From NCBI GenBank assembly GCA_029891385.1, contig CM057226.1, positions 9,975,225 to 10,039,224 of the forward strand: 64,000 nt of DNA. The letters run 5' to 3'. Below, piece after piece: positions 20,600-31,512 of this stretch. The notes below the pieces were generated by a model. It saw nothing but the letters and a program-made list of their open reading frames with translations, searched no databases and was not told where the DNA came from. The position numbers and the translations under genes were made by a program. The stretch is from Erythroxylum novogranatense (Eukaryota; Streptophyta; Magnoliopsida; Malpighiales; Erythroxylaceae). Each line of letters starts with the position of its first letter. Position 1 is the stretch's first letter.

Positions 20600-21640
20600 C
20601 CAAATGGCTGACTGTTATGGCTAACTGATGCATCTAATTTTCCAAATTCTGAATACTGGTTTTTGTTTCCTATTAGAATTTAATAATATTAGTAGTTAAT
20701 GCTTTAATAATATCCTCAAAAGACATACCAGAATCAGAGGTCTGAACTAGTTGTGGTTGTTTTAAAGGATTGGATTATGGATATTGTAAAAAATTAGTTG
20801 CAGGTTGATTTATTGATGTATTACCTTATTAAAAATTTCGATGGTCTCTCTAGCCTAGGTTGTATGTGCTTGAATATGGATTGTATTGACATTCACGTTG
20901 TCCTCAAAAACTTCCAACTGCATTCACTTGTGCTGTTGAATCTTCTAATAACATGAGACACATATTTTTATAGGTGTGCTACTACCAAACATATTTTGCA
21001 AGCCTTTACCACCTACATTTTTCCTATAGCCAATTGCTAGACAAGTACAGTAAAATCATCCACACTTTTTTAGAGAAGAAATGTTTACCTCACTAACTCA
21101 TCGTGTTGAATAGTTCGTCCTAGCGTTAAATTGTTAAGCCTTATTAGTGATCAATGTTCAAATTATTTCTAGTATTTTATCAACAAGTGTTCCTCTACTA
21201 GCAGCGTCAATAATGATCCTATCAGTTGGTAGAAGTCCTTTGTAAGAATAATAAAGTAGGAGTTATTTGCTAATTTGGTGATGTTTACAACTCACATATA
21301 ACTTTTTAAAATGCTCTAAATACTCATATAGTGAATTTCTATTATATTGCCAAATACCCTCCTTTCAAATATAGTGGCTCTTGAAGTTGGAAAGAATTTT
21401 CCAAAAATTGTTTCTTTATTTCATTTCACAATGTAATGTTAGTGGATGGCAAGCAATATAACCAATCTTAGGTGTTATCCTTCAAAGAGAATAAGAAAGC
21501 CCTCAATTTTATTTGGTCTTTAGTAATGCCATTAGGCTTTATTCCCATACATACAACATTGAATTCTTGAAGATGCTTGTATAGATTCTCTCCTATAGTA
21601 CGACACAAGGTTTATAGCAAAGATATTAAACAAAATTTTA
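20600..21640 (-). pseudogene. Athila-like gypsy gag remnant
   Basis: Minus-strand reading gives, with several stops, LYKHLQEFNVVCMGIKPNGI, KDQIKLRAFLFSLKDNT, DWLYCLPSTNITLWNEIKK, then QRTSTN and later STAQVNAVGSF and QYNPYSSTYN. This is the order of Athila-type Gag: the retrotransposon gag domain, then the region before the zinc knuckle with NPYSNTYN-like residues. No protease or polymerase follows, because the solo LTR boundary is reached near 20490. Strongly decayed. Confidence 0.8.
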
Positions 21641-21887
21641 ATTCAAAATTAGCATTTGCATCAAAATTAGGAAAATTTATGTAGTAAGTTGTTAGTTCAA
21701 TATTGGTTGGCTACTTTTCATAGAGTTCAATTGTTTGCTATGTTTCTACTATTTCACCAATTATAGCAATGCAGTGCTTTTGAATCTTTGTTTCTTTCTT
21801 TAGCTTTTTCGCAGTCTTTTGGATCTTTAAATTATACTGTAAATTATCTTCCTTCAAAGATCTCACAATGAATATGCAATCTTAGAA

Positions 21888-21908
21888 TTCCCTGATAATG
21901 ACGCTAAA
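21888..21908 (-). promoter_or_regulatory. Decayed Athila primer binding site
   Basis: Minus-strand TTTAGCGTCATTATCAGGGA corresponds to the Asp tRNA-type primer site TGGCGTCGTTGCCGGGGA of this lineage, with several changes. It sets the inner border of the LTR. Confidence 0.6.
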
Positions 21909-21909
21909 A

Positions 21910-23276
21910 TTTAGAGAAACTATTACATATATCTCAAATTAATTCCTAATTTTTTGTAATTAAATACATGTAATAGAGGGAAGTAGGAGTTGATCTCACA
22001 AGAAATTCTCATTTTCCAATCATTTCAAAATAAAATAATTAATAGGGGATTGATTCAACTTTGCAATAAAGGAAGTAATAAATGAGAGTTCTCAATAAAA
22101 ATAACCTTGGTTTACAATTGCTTCCGCCCTTGGAACTACAGTTGATCATTAACACAAAAATAATTATTTCATCAATCATATATTCAATTCGATACTAAAT
22201 ATCCATCTTTTCTTAGGATTAGTTAATTGAAAACATGTAATTCAATAAACTCTTATTGCTGAACAACATCATATATGATCCAAGTTTTAATTAAACAATA
22301 GCTTTAATAAAAGAAAGACCATCAAGTAAGATAACACAATGTTCGTTGTTGCATTTAATATAGTTGAATGATTTTCCTAAATTTAATAATTTCGATGTAG
22401 TAAATTATAACTCCTATTCACTCTAAATGATTAAAAGAATTAAACTTTTACACATATAAACTTTAATCTAGCAAATGATTATTTCAACTAATAAATTAAT
22501 CGTGCTCATTAAAAATCAATCGAAAATAATCATAAAATATAAGCATAGAAAAGTTGTTCAATACATAAACAAATGAAATATTCTACTATAAGACCCAATT
22601 GCCTCATAATCTTCAACGGTCCAAAAGGGGCTTCTAATTCCTTTAACCAAGAATAAAAAATTTAGCCAATAATGGTCATTTCTACTATTAGAAGCTGAAG
22701 AAAAACTACTCCAATGTTTACTAAAGAAAGGAGAAAACAAGATATCGTTGCAAAGCTAGAAGATGAAGTTGGAAGATGGATATTTTGCTCCTTCACATCT
22801 TGGCCATATTTATAGCCATCGAAACTGATGTGAAAATATTGTGGTTGTGATTCTTTGAATCCCCCAAATCTTAACTTCATTGATTTTCACCCAAATATGG
22901 CTAAGATAAGATTTTAAACTACTTTTAACATATTTTTCTCTTCCATATTTGAAGTCGAAAAATTTGCACTAAGCATGCCCATATCTAAGATCATGCAAAA
23001 CAAATTTTCTAGATTTAATTTTGGTTCTAATAATCTTATCTCAATATGTAAAATAAAATATCTTGTTAAACCAAAATTTTTTGATTCACCCTTTATTATT
23101 GTTGAGATTTATCCTCCATTCAAAATTTTAAATTTGGATAAAAGCCCTTTTTTTTAGTCAAATAGTATGTTCAAAACTTATCCTGCAAAAATAAACAAAA
23201 TACTAAGTTTTAAACATATTAAGAAAAGATTATGGAGGGTTTTGAATGTTGAAATTACGTACAATTATGACACATT
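21910..23276 (-). repeat. Athila-like LTR (minus strand)
   Basis: About 1.37 kb, homologous along its length to 34389-35665 on the other strand. Matching blocks are CCATAATCTT then CTTAATATGTT, GGGTGAAAATCAATGAA or GAGTGAAAATCAATGAA, CATTATTGGCTAA and TTGAAATAATCATTTGCTA. The outer end near 23276 is placed by alignment with TGATAAGTCATAATTTT of the other copy and is uncertain by some bases. Confidence 0.7.
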
Positions 23277-23349
23277 AGAGACATATGAGAATTTGAAGGA
23301 TATAAACATCTTATATCTATATATTTTTCTTTAATGTGTGATTCCCTAT

Positions 23350-23767
23350 TGGTTGGATCGGTCGTGTTAGGCTCAAACCCACTCAAAATGACTCATAGAC
23401 CGATCGGTCCATCCCGCAAGGACTGACCTAGTTCCTATCGATTATGCTAGGCCCAGGCCCTAGTCCACGCATCCACGACCCACTTGCAGGTGGAAGTCTC
23501 TCATGCATACGTAAAGACCTAAACTTAGCATCCATTCCATATATAAGGTATTATTTTGCCATGATACGGGTACGTGATCAGAACCCTAGCTTCTCTATTC
23601 ATAGCTATCAAACCCTTTCCAAAAAGACTAACTTGAGCATCGGAGGGGCCTGTCGGTGATCAACCCCTGGCGTGCCTTGCTTTGTTTTGCAGGAACTCTT
23701 GTTAGAGACAGTCAAGTTTATGGATCCAAACGGTAACGTGCAACCTCGCCAGAATCAGGCTGAACCA
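23350..23767 (+). repeat. Tat element 5' LTR
   Basis: 418 bp. A TATA box (CATATATAAGG, about 23537-23548) is followed by the likely transcribed region. An ATG at 23720 opens a frame that reads through the LTR end and primer site into gag. Confidence 0.93.
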
Positions 23768-25480
23768 ATTGGCGCCCACCGTGAGGCCCGACATCAGGGC
23801 ACCACGTCCAGAAACACGCAGATCAGTCAAGTGGCAGCAACCAACCCTGATGTAGCTGCTGTCGCGACACTGGCGCTACAACGGATGGGTTTGCAGTTAC
23901 CTGCCACTCTGTAGCCAACACACCATGATTTCCGCACACAGTCTTCGCATCCCAATGATCAGCCACAACCTCAAAACCTAGATCAAGAAGAACAGAGCGC
24001 AGCCTTGGAGGATAATGCTGAGACCAATATGCGTCCGAATCTCCAACACCCCCTAGATGCAAATCCTCCTGCGCCTGTGCATACCTCCCTCACCCGAAAG
24101 CAGATCGAGGAAGCGACTAATCTGTTGATTCGTCAGATTTTACAGTCTCAGCCGGAACCACGCAGAATGGGTCAAGACGGCAGATCGGTATGATGACCGT
24201 TCGCCATCCTGAAGTTCTAGAAAAATCGTGAGACGATCGGATCAATCGCGCTATGAGCTTCACCGATCATCCAACAGCTCAATATAGCTCTCCCTTCACC
24301 CCGACGATCTTGGATAGCCTCCCGGCGGTTGGCACCAAAATACCGACGCCTGAAAAGTACACTAGAAAGACCGATCCCCTAGACTATTTGCAGCACTTCC
24401 AGTCGATGATGAACCTACACTGCGTCCCCGACGCCATTCAGTGTAAGGCATTTTACACCGCCTTTCAAGAAGGAGCCTGACGATGGTTCAATAGTTTACC
24501 CTTGTGTTGCATTACTTTCTTCGAGGATTTTAGGCTACTCTTCCTCAATCAATTCGCCACAAGTAAGCGACCACAGAAGACCGCATTGGAAGTGATGCAG
24601 TTGACTCAAGGAAGGAACGAAAGTTTGTGGGAGTTCATTACTCGGTTCAATAATGAAGCGGTCGAAGTCCCTGACCTCACTTGCTCGTCCATGTTGGCAG
24701 CACTGATGAGCAACACAAGGGACGAGGAGTTTAAGAAGTCACTGGCACTTAATCAGCCCAAGACCATTCAAGAGATAAGAAATCGGGCGGACAAGTACAT
24801 CCAGCTCGAAGAAGTATTGAAAAACACAAAACGTAGGGCAGACGACCGCGGGTCGAGCGACAGAGCGGATGATTCCCACAAGCGACAGAAGGATCAGTCG
24901 AGCTGGAGAAAGCCGACCGATTGACAGGGACATCGACGAGAGTTCACCCCGCTCAATAGACGATATGCGAAAGTACTGGCGGCCATGAGAGCAAATGGGG
25001 AACCCCTCCGAGAACCCAATAAGATGAAGACTCTCTCCAAGAATAGGGACCCGGATTTATATTGTCGTTTCCACAAAGACGTCGGTCATGACACGGAAGA
25101 TTGCTGGCACTTGAAAAGAGAAATCGAATTCCTTATCTAAAGGGGAAGGCTGGGTCGATTTTTGAAGCACGGACAAAATGCCGATCGGGATAATGAGCAT
25201 AAGACCGGTCGGCCCGACAACTGGCAACAACCTTGGAGGCGAAATGATAGGAATGCAGGGAGGCAGAATGCGAACACTGACGATAGACGCGAAGCGAGAG
25301 GACAGTCCAGGGCAAGAGGCGACAGGAATACTGGACAACAAGATGACCGACCGGTTAGGGTCATTAACATGATTTTTGGTGGAAATGCAGCAGGGGGTCC
25401 ACTGTTAAAGGAAGAAAGAGGTATGTCAGGCAGGTTGGCGAAGATTTGTCAGCCAAAAGGAAGAGGCAGAACGATGGGAT
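23720..25480 (+). pseudogene. Tat element gag, with stops and shifts
   Basis: Gag packages element RNA. A frame from the ATG at 23720, inside the LTR, gives MDPNGNVQPRQNQ and goes on through NPDVAAVATLALQRMGLQLP to a TAG at 23912, then the same frame to 24193. After a shift, 24253-24480 has PEKYTRKTDPLDYLQHFQSM. 24502-24924 has FATSKRPQKTALEVMQLTQG and WEFITRFNNEAVEV, the retrotransposon gag domain. The zinc-finger-like YCRFHKDVGHDTEDCWHLKR lies at about 25060-25120. A basic tail continues to 25480. At least three stops and two frame changes. Confidence 0.88.
23770..23787 (+). promoter_or_regulatory. Tat element primer binding site
   Basis: TGGCGCCCACCGTGAGGC, two bases after the LTR, resembles the TGGCGCC-type primer sites of plant gypsy elements. 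I do not assign the tRNA. Confidence 0.75.
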
Positions 25481-25960
25481 GATATCGTTCGACGAATCTG
25501 ACCTTGACGGTGTTAGTTATTCTCATGACAACGCGCTCGTAGTAAATTTGAACATGGACGGCAATGAGGTGAAGCGAGTAATGATTGATATGGGCAGCTC
25601 AATCGACCTATTGTATTATGATGCCTTCAAGCAGATGGAGATACTAGAGGATTGACTACTGCCTATAGAAGGACCTATCAAAGGGGTAACTGGAGCATCA
25701 ACCTACCCTTTTGCCCGAGTCTATTTGAAAGTGAAATTCGGACAAAAGCCGTATTAGATAGAGAAGGACGTTGAGTTCTTGGTTATGAAGTTTCAAGGGG
25801 CGTACAATGCGATAATCGGACGAGCTACTCAAAACGCCCTTAGAGCGGTTGTCTCCACCTACTACTAAGCAATGAAGTTCCCAACGTCCTATGGAATTCG
25901 TGTTGTCAGGGGATAGCAGAGAATCGCTAGGTCATGCTACTTAGCGGAAACAAGGACACT
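25446..25960 (+). pseudogene. Tat element aspartic protease, broken
   Basis: Residues VKRVMIDMGSSIDLLYYDAF hold the retropepsin site, where D-x-G-S-S is DMGSS. Then come PIKGVTGASTYPFARVYLKV, LVMKFQGAYNAIIGR and residues after it. IIGR is the second conserved block. Stops follow at 25655, 25758 and 25866, so processing activity is lost. Confidence 0.85.
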
Positions 25961-26053
25961 ATACGGGGCGGTAGTCCTGACGAGCTCTCTTGATGTGAGA
26001 GTTGATAAAGAAACGAAGAGGATGAACCCCGTAAAAGAAACGCAGAGGTCGCA

Positions 26054-27912
26054 TTGGATGAAACAGACCGCTCTAAGTTCAGAAATCTGGGTTCCGAGCT
26101 TCAGAAGGGCCTAGTCAAAGAAATCACAGATTGCTTGGTAGAAAACAGATCGGTCTTCGCCTGGGTACTGAGCGATATGCCTGGAATTTCTCGATCATTC
26201 GCATCGTATTCTCTCAGTATCCGAAAATATTGCAAGCCAGTTAGACAAAAGAAGCGGCAGCAAAGCAAAGAAAGGCAGGAAGTGATTAAGAAAGAAATAG
26301 AAAAGCTGCTCAGTGCTGGGTTCATCCGGGAAGTCAAATACCCAGAGTGGTTGGCAAATGTTGTGATTGTGAAGAAGAAAAACGGAAAGTGGAGAATGTG
26401 CATCGACTTCACCGACTTAATCAAAGCATGCCCAAAGGACAGCTTCCCTTTGCCCAAAATCGATCAGCTGGTAGACTCCACGTCAGGGCATGAACTTCTC
26501 AGCTTCTTGGATGCTTTCTCAGGCTACCATCAGATTCAAATGAGTCTCGAAGATGAAGAGAAGACAACTTTTATAACCGACCAGGGCACGTATTGCTACC
26601 AAGTAATGTCGTTCGGCTTGAAGAATGCGGGGGCTACCTATCAGCGGCTCGTCATGGAAGTTTTTAAGAAACAGATCGGTCGATCAGTTGAGGCCTATGT
26701 GGATGATATGGTGGTCAAAAGTAAGACGGCTGCTGAGCATGTGGAAGATCTCAAAGAAGTCTTCCAGACCCTTAATAAATTTCAGATGAAGTTGAACCCA
26801 GAAAAGTGCGTCTTTGGTGTGGCATCCGGAAAATTCCTGGGGTTTATGATTACTCAGCGAGGAATTGAAGCTAATCCAGAGAAAATCGAAGTTATTGCCC
26901 AAATGCCTTCGCCACGATGCTTGAAAGATGTTCAGATATTGACCGGTCGGATAGTTTCCTTGAGCATATTCATCTCCAGGTTGGGGGACAAGTGCCTTCC
27001 GTTTTTCAAAATTTTGAGGAAAGCCGACATGACCCAATTCCACTAGCCGGATGAATGCGAAAGAACATTCCAACACTTGAAGCAGTATCTAACTAGTCCG
27101 ACCGTCTTACAGAGCCCAGTTGAGGGAGAGAATTTGATTCTATATTTGGCAGTCACGGAGGGGGCCACTAGCCCAGTCCTTGTTCGATCGGAGGGAAATG
27201 AGCAATTCCCGATCTATTACGTCAGTAAGGTGCTGAGCAGACTAGAAACTCGATATACGCCCATAGAAAAGCTGGCTCTCTCCTTGATAACTGCGGCGCG
27301 GAAGTTAAGACCCTACTTTCAGAGTCATACCATCGAGGTATGGACCGACCAACCCCTCAGGCAGTGCCTCAAAAGCCCGAAACTTTGGGGCGATTAATAA
27401 AATAGGCAGTAGAGCTGGGGGAGTTCGACATACAATATAAGCCTCGGACGACGATCAAGGCACAGGTGTTGGCAGACTTCGTTGCAGAAATTAGTCAACC
27501 TAACTTACAAGGTGAGCAACGCCCTGCCTGGAGCTTATTCGTTGATGGGTCGTCCAACACTGAGGGACGCAGAGTAGGAGTGGTATTGATCAGCCCGCAC
27601 CAGGAAGAAAAGGTGGAATATGCCCTTCGGTTAGAATTCAAGGCCTCCAATAACGAAGCAGAATACGAAGCTCTAATAGCCGGCCTCCAATTGGCCAAGG
27701 AGATGGGGGTAAAACATCTAAAGGTGTACAGCGATAGCCAAATAGTGGTCGGTCAAGTCACTGGGCAGTACGAAGCCAAGGGGAGCAGCATGATCAGGTA
27801 CCTGGAACTGGTAAAGCAGGAGTTGAGTAATTTCGAGCAATACTTGATTAGCATGATAGAATGGGCTCAAAATGTTAAGGCAGATGTGCTTTCCAAAATG
27901 GCTTCGGACTGA
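26054..27912 (+). pseudogene. Tat element reverse transcriptase and two RNase H domains
   Basis: RT is open for 330 residues (26054-27046): KKKNGKWRMCIDFTDLIKAC, FLDAFSGYHQIQM, FGLKNAGATYQRL and AYVDDMVVKS (catalytic YVDD). A stop at 27044 precedes the first RNase H-like domain (LILYLAVTEGATSPVLV, PIYYVSKVL, YTPIEKLALSLI; 27077-27397). After two stops a second RNase H (27466-27912) has WSLFVDGSSN, NNEAEYEALIAGL and YSDSQIVVGQV, with the acidic residues D, E and D present. Having both domains marks the Tat lineage. The frame is continuous in several parts but nonsense-broken. Confidence 0.93.
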
Positions 27913-27971
27913 GATGTGAGAAATAACGTTTTGGTCGCATATTCGACGTAAATGCTGATCGATCAAGTTGG

Positions 27972-29192
27972 ATGGGACTGATCAGACAGTACCTCCTCGG
28001 GGGAACGCAGCCTGAAGGCACCTTGGAAGCCAAGAAACTAAGGATAAAGGCGGCTAAATATGCGATCGTTAATGACACCTTGTACAAGCGGTCTTATGAT
28101 TGGCCACAACTGCGATGCTTGAGCGAAGAAGAGGCAGAGCAGGCAATGGCTGAAGTCCACGAAGGAATGTGTGGAAATCACATAAGAGGCAGAATGTTGG
28201 CTCATAGACTGATTAGACAGGGATATTACTGGCCGACAATGAAGAGAGACTGCCAGGAGAAAGTCGATCGATGTGAAGCTTGCCAGAAAATGGTAGCCTG
28301 TCTCACCAGCCGGCCGAGAGGATGAAAATCGTGAGCCATCCTATCCCTTTTGCTCAATGGGGAATGGATATACCGGGACCTTTCCCTCTCGGTCTCGGAC
28401 AGAAGAAGTTTTTGGTAGTAGCAGTGGAATACTTCACCAAGTGGGTAGAAGCGGAAGCGGTCGCTACAATTACTGAGCAGAAGGTGGAGCATTTTGTAAG
28501 AAAAAATATACTAAGTCGCTTCGGGATGCCTATGGTGTTGGTTACGGACAACAGTCGGCAGTTCGATAACGATAAGTTCAGAGATTCTGTGACCGACTAA
28601 AGATAAGGCTCTAATTGACTTTAGTAGCTCACTCTCAAAGCAACGGCCTCGCGGAGAACATTAACAAAAAGATAATGAGGGCTCTCAAGAAGCGCTTAGA
28701 TGGATGTAAGACTTGGGTAGAAGAACTAGATGAAGTATTGTGGGCATACAGAACGACACCAAATGGAGCCACAGGGGAAACACCGTTCAGGATGACCTTT
28801 GGGGCAGAAGCCCTAGTTCCAGTAGAAGTAGTGTTGCACAACCAAAGAGTGTTGAGCTATGAAGAAGAGTGGAATAATGAAGCCCGTCACGCAGAACTTG
28901 TGCTCCTCAGTGAAGACAGGGATACGACAGTCGCTCGTTCAGAGGCCATCAGGCAAAAAGCAACGAAGTTCTACAATAGAAGGGTAAAGCCGAGCGATAT
29001 AAAGGTTGGTGGATACGTCCTGTGAAAAGTCGAGGCAGCTGGAAAGCATCCTGGAAAGCTCGGACAGGCGTGGGAAGGACCCTATCAAGTGGTCAAGCTA
29101 GCCGGACATGGCTCTTACATCCTGCACGATGCGAACGGGAAGATTCTACCGAGACCCTGGAACTCCCAAAACCTGAAGGCATTCTACCAATA
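27972..29192 (+). pseudogene. Tat element integrase, broken
   Basis: The HHCC zinc domain is seen at 28150-28300 (HEGMCGNHIRGRMLAHRLIR, then CQEKVDRCEACQ). After a frame change the core follows: WGMDIPGPFPLG, with the first Asp, then FLVVAVEYFTKWVEAEAV and VLVTDNSRQF, with the second Asp. A further shift leads to SNGLAENINKKI with the Glu. WAYRTTPNGATGETPF is the usual C-terminal part of the core. The C-terminal GPY/F region (WEGPYQVVKLAGHGSYILH) is readable at about 29065-29125 in another frame. It joins element DNA to the genome in intact relatives. Here at least three shifts or stops prevent it. Confidence 0.9.
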
Positions 29193-29394
29193 GATAAGCT
29201 TTATTTTAGTTAATCTTTGTTTATTATTGTTTATTGTACACAACTTGTGGGTACCTTTTTCCTGGCCCTGCCAGTCAGGTTTTTTAACGACCCACGCCCT
29301 CATCATCATCAATAAAGGGGTTTTCAGATTTCTCGGCAAGGAAAAATTTCATTAAATTTGGCAAAGAGTAGAAAATCCCATCGACATCGATCGA
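29193..29394 (+). other. Tat element spacer after integrase
   Basis: Non-coding. No motif seen apart from the start of the repeat array. Confidence 0.6.
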
Positions 29395-30020
29395 CATAGC
29401 TCGGTCAGGTTGCCAAGATAAGATCCTTGAAACCACCGCTCGGCCTCGATATCGATCGACATAGCTCACCAGGTTGCCAAGACAAGATCCTTAGAACTAT
29501 GGCTCGGCCTCGACATCGATCGACATAGCTCGGCAAGGTTGCCAAGACAAGATCCTTGGAACCTTCGCTTGGCCTCGACATAGCTCGCCAGGTTGCCAAG
29601 ACAAGATCCTTGGAACCATGGCTCGGCCTTGACATCGATCGACATAGCTTGCCAGGTTGCCAAGACAAGATCCTTGGAACCATGGCTCGGCCTCGACATA
29701 GCTCGCTAGGCTGCCAAGACAAGATCCTTGGAACCATGGCTCGGCCTCGACATAGCTCGGCAAGGTTGCCAAGATAAGATCCTTGGAACCTTCGCTCGGC
29801 CTCGACATAGCTCGGCAAGGTTGCCAAGACGATCCTTGGAACCTTTGCTCGGCCTCGACACAGCTCGCCAGGTTGCCAAGACAAGATCCTTGGAACCACG
29901 GCTCGGCCTCGACATTGATCAACTACGCTCGGCCAAGTTGCCAAGATAAGATCCTTAGAACCATCGCTCGGCCTCGACATCGATCGACTGTGCTCAGCCA
30001 GGATCCCAAGATAAAATCTC
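29395..30020. repeat. Minisatellite array in the Tat element, about 11 units
   Basis: The core GGTTGCCAAGACAAGATCCT recurs at about 29408, 29472, 29537, 29591, 29655, 29709, 29764, 29819, 29871, 29936 and 30001. Spacings fall in two classes, 52-55 and 64-65 bases. The longer units have an extra CGATCGACAT before ATAGCTCG. Array-wide open frames on the minus strand (for example 29405-30037, repeating GSKDLVLATW) arise because the periods rarely introduce stops. I do not call them proteins. Confidence 0.92.
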
Positions 30021-30147
30021 GGATCGTTCGGCCTCATTATCGTCTAATCTTTAACACAAAAGAGGTAATGAAAAACGAGCTTCTATTTTTTCGAATTAAA
30101 GCTCTAGTCACAAGCCCGACCAGATGAGCCTTACAAAGGGGAAATAA

Positions 30148-31470
30148 TCATTTTGATCCTTCGGGAGGAGAGGAAGGGCCAGTAGCCGGGTCGGCAGAGG
30201 AAGGGCCAGCAGCCGGATCGGGAGGAGAAGACAGCGGAGAGACATCCTCTTCCTCTTCTGAGCTAAGGTCCAGCTCCTCATCTGGAACTAAGGTCCTCTC
30301 TCCCTCGGCCCTCTCCCTCATTTCCTCCAGAGAAAGGCCGAGAGCAGCAGGAAGCAATTGCTCGGCAAAATCTTCGAATGAAGGAACACCCGACCCGTCA
30401 GGGATGTGAACATCATGGCAATTCCTCAAGACCGAAAGGGTCAAGTCGCAAGCGAACTCTAAGCACTCCTCCCGTAGGAACCGCCTTTTCCAGCGCTTGA
30501 TTGCCTCGACCCTTTGCTCTTTGATGGAACCTTGCAATTCCTTCAGTCTATCCTCAGCCCTCAGTTGGCCATTCACTGCGTCATGACAATCCTGGAGGAA
30601 TTTTGACCGAAGCTCCTTCTCCGTCTCCACTTTCTTCTTCAAATCCTCGCACTCCTTGACCAACCCGTTCCTCTCCGCAATCACCCTATCTTTCTCCTCC
30701 TCCCCAGTAGTGAGTTGAACCTTCAAAACGCTCCTCTCCTCCTCCCAAGACTTCTTCTCCTCCTCAACTGAAGAGAGTTGAGCCCGCAAAATGTCCTGCC
30801 CCTCCTTCGCCTCTGCAAGTTCAGCTCTCAGAGTGTTAACTTGCTCGAGAAGGTCATGAGCCTCCCGATCCATTTTCTGATTCACTTTGTCGAGCTGATC
30901 CAGACGTTGATACATTTCAGAGGCGTATACCATATCTCTGACGCAGCTGCGGACGAGACGAGCCATCATATTTTTATTATCCAGCGCGTCCAAACAATCC
31001 TCATCTGCAGGAGGAACGACTTTTTGGGCAATCTGCAGAGCCACACCAGCGTCCTTAAGCGACACAGCCTTGTCAAAGCTGACCGCGAACTCCCATTGTT
31101 TGCCACTAGAGGCTCGTTCCTTCCCTTTGCCCTTATCCAACTGGGGCGTTCGCTTTTCCCCCACTCTCCTCTTCTTTTTGAGTGGAGGCTCCGTCTCCTC
31201 CTCCTCTGAACTCGCTCGGTCCTCACTCATCGGCACGATCGGCAATGACGCCGACACGTCAAGACGGTCTTCAGTGGGCGGAGGGGCCAGCAACACTGTA
31301 GAATGGCCTGGCTCCATTGGCAGAGCGGCGCCTTCACTGGTCTCTGCCTCCTTCCTCTGTTTCTTCCCTTTGGCCTGCCTTTTGGATTTAGGGAGACGGG
31401 AGGACCCGACAAAATCGTCCATCCTGCCATGGCTGCACAGTAATAAAAACAGGTCAGAAAGCGAAACCAA
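30148..31470 (-). CDS. Antisense gene of the Tat element, coiled-coil part
   Basis: A 440-residue open frame against the direction of the element's own genes. From about residue 20: a basic stretch (RLPKSKRQAKGKKQRK), an acidic and lysine-rich low-complexity region (SSEEEETEPPLKKKRR, a possible nuclear signal), then about 200 residues of heptad-like coiled coil (LEQVNTLRAELAEAKEG, EEERSVLKVQL, CEDLKKKVETEKELRSKF), then an acidic Ser/Pro tail. Comparable antisense frames are known in Tat-type elements, their role unclear. The start shown (MVSLSDLF) probably lies in an intron, because TTACTGTGCAG at about 31433 is a good acceptor and upstream coding continues at 31513. The open frame despite broken gag-pol is notable. 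Confidence 0.75.
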   Translation of the reverse strand: MVSLSDLFLLLCSHGRMDDFVGSSRLPKSKRQAKGKKQRKEAETSEGAALPMEPGHSTVLLAPPPTEDRLDVSASLPIVPMSEDRASSEEEETEPPLKKKRRVGEKRTPQLDKGKGKERASSGKQWEFAVSFDKAVSLKDAGVALQIAQKVVPPADEDCLDALDNKNMMARLVRSCVRDMVYASEMYQRLDQLDKVNQKMDREAHDLLEQVNTLRAELAEAKEGQDILRAQLSSVEEEKKSWEEERSVLKVQLTTGEEEKDRVIAERNGLVKECEDLKKKVETEKELRSKFLQDCHDAVNGQLRAEDRLKELQGSIKEQRVEAIKRWKRRFLREECLEFACDLTLSVLRNCHDVHIPDGSGVPSFEDFAEQLLPAALGLSLEEMRERAEGERTLVPDEELDLSSEEEEDVSPLSSPPDPAAGPSSADPATGPSSPPEGSK

Positions 31471-31512
31471 TACTTATAAATACAGTAAATAGTTCAACCA
31501 CGAGGAGTCAAC

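Noticed and set aside
29405..30037. A 210-residue minus-strand open frame with repeated GSKDLVLATW peptides
   Set aside because: It is a by-product of the minisatellite: the same units are also open in other frames, there is no homology and the frame changes where the unit length changes.
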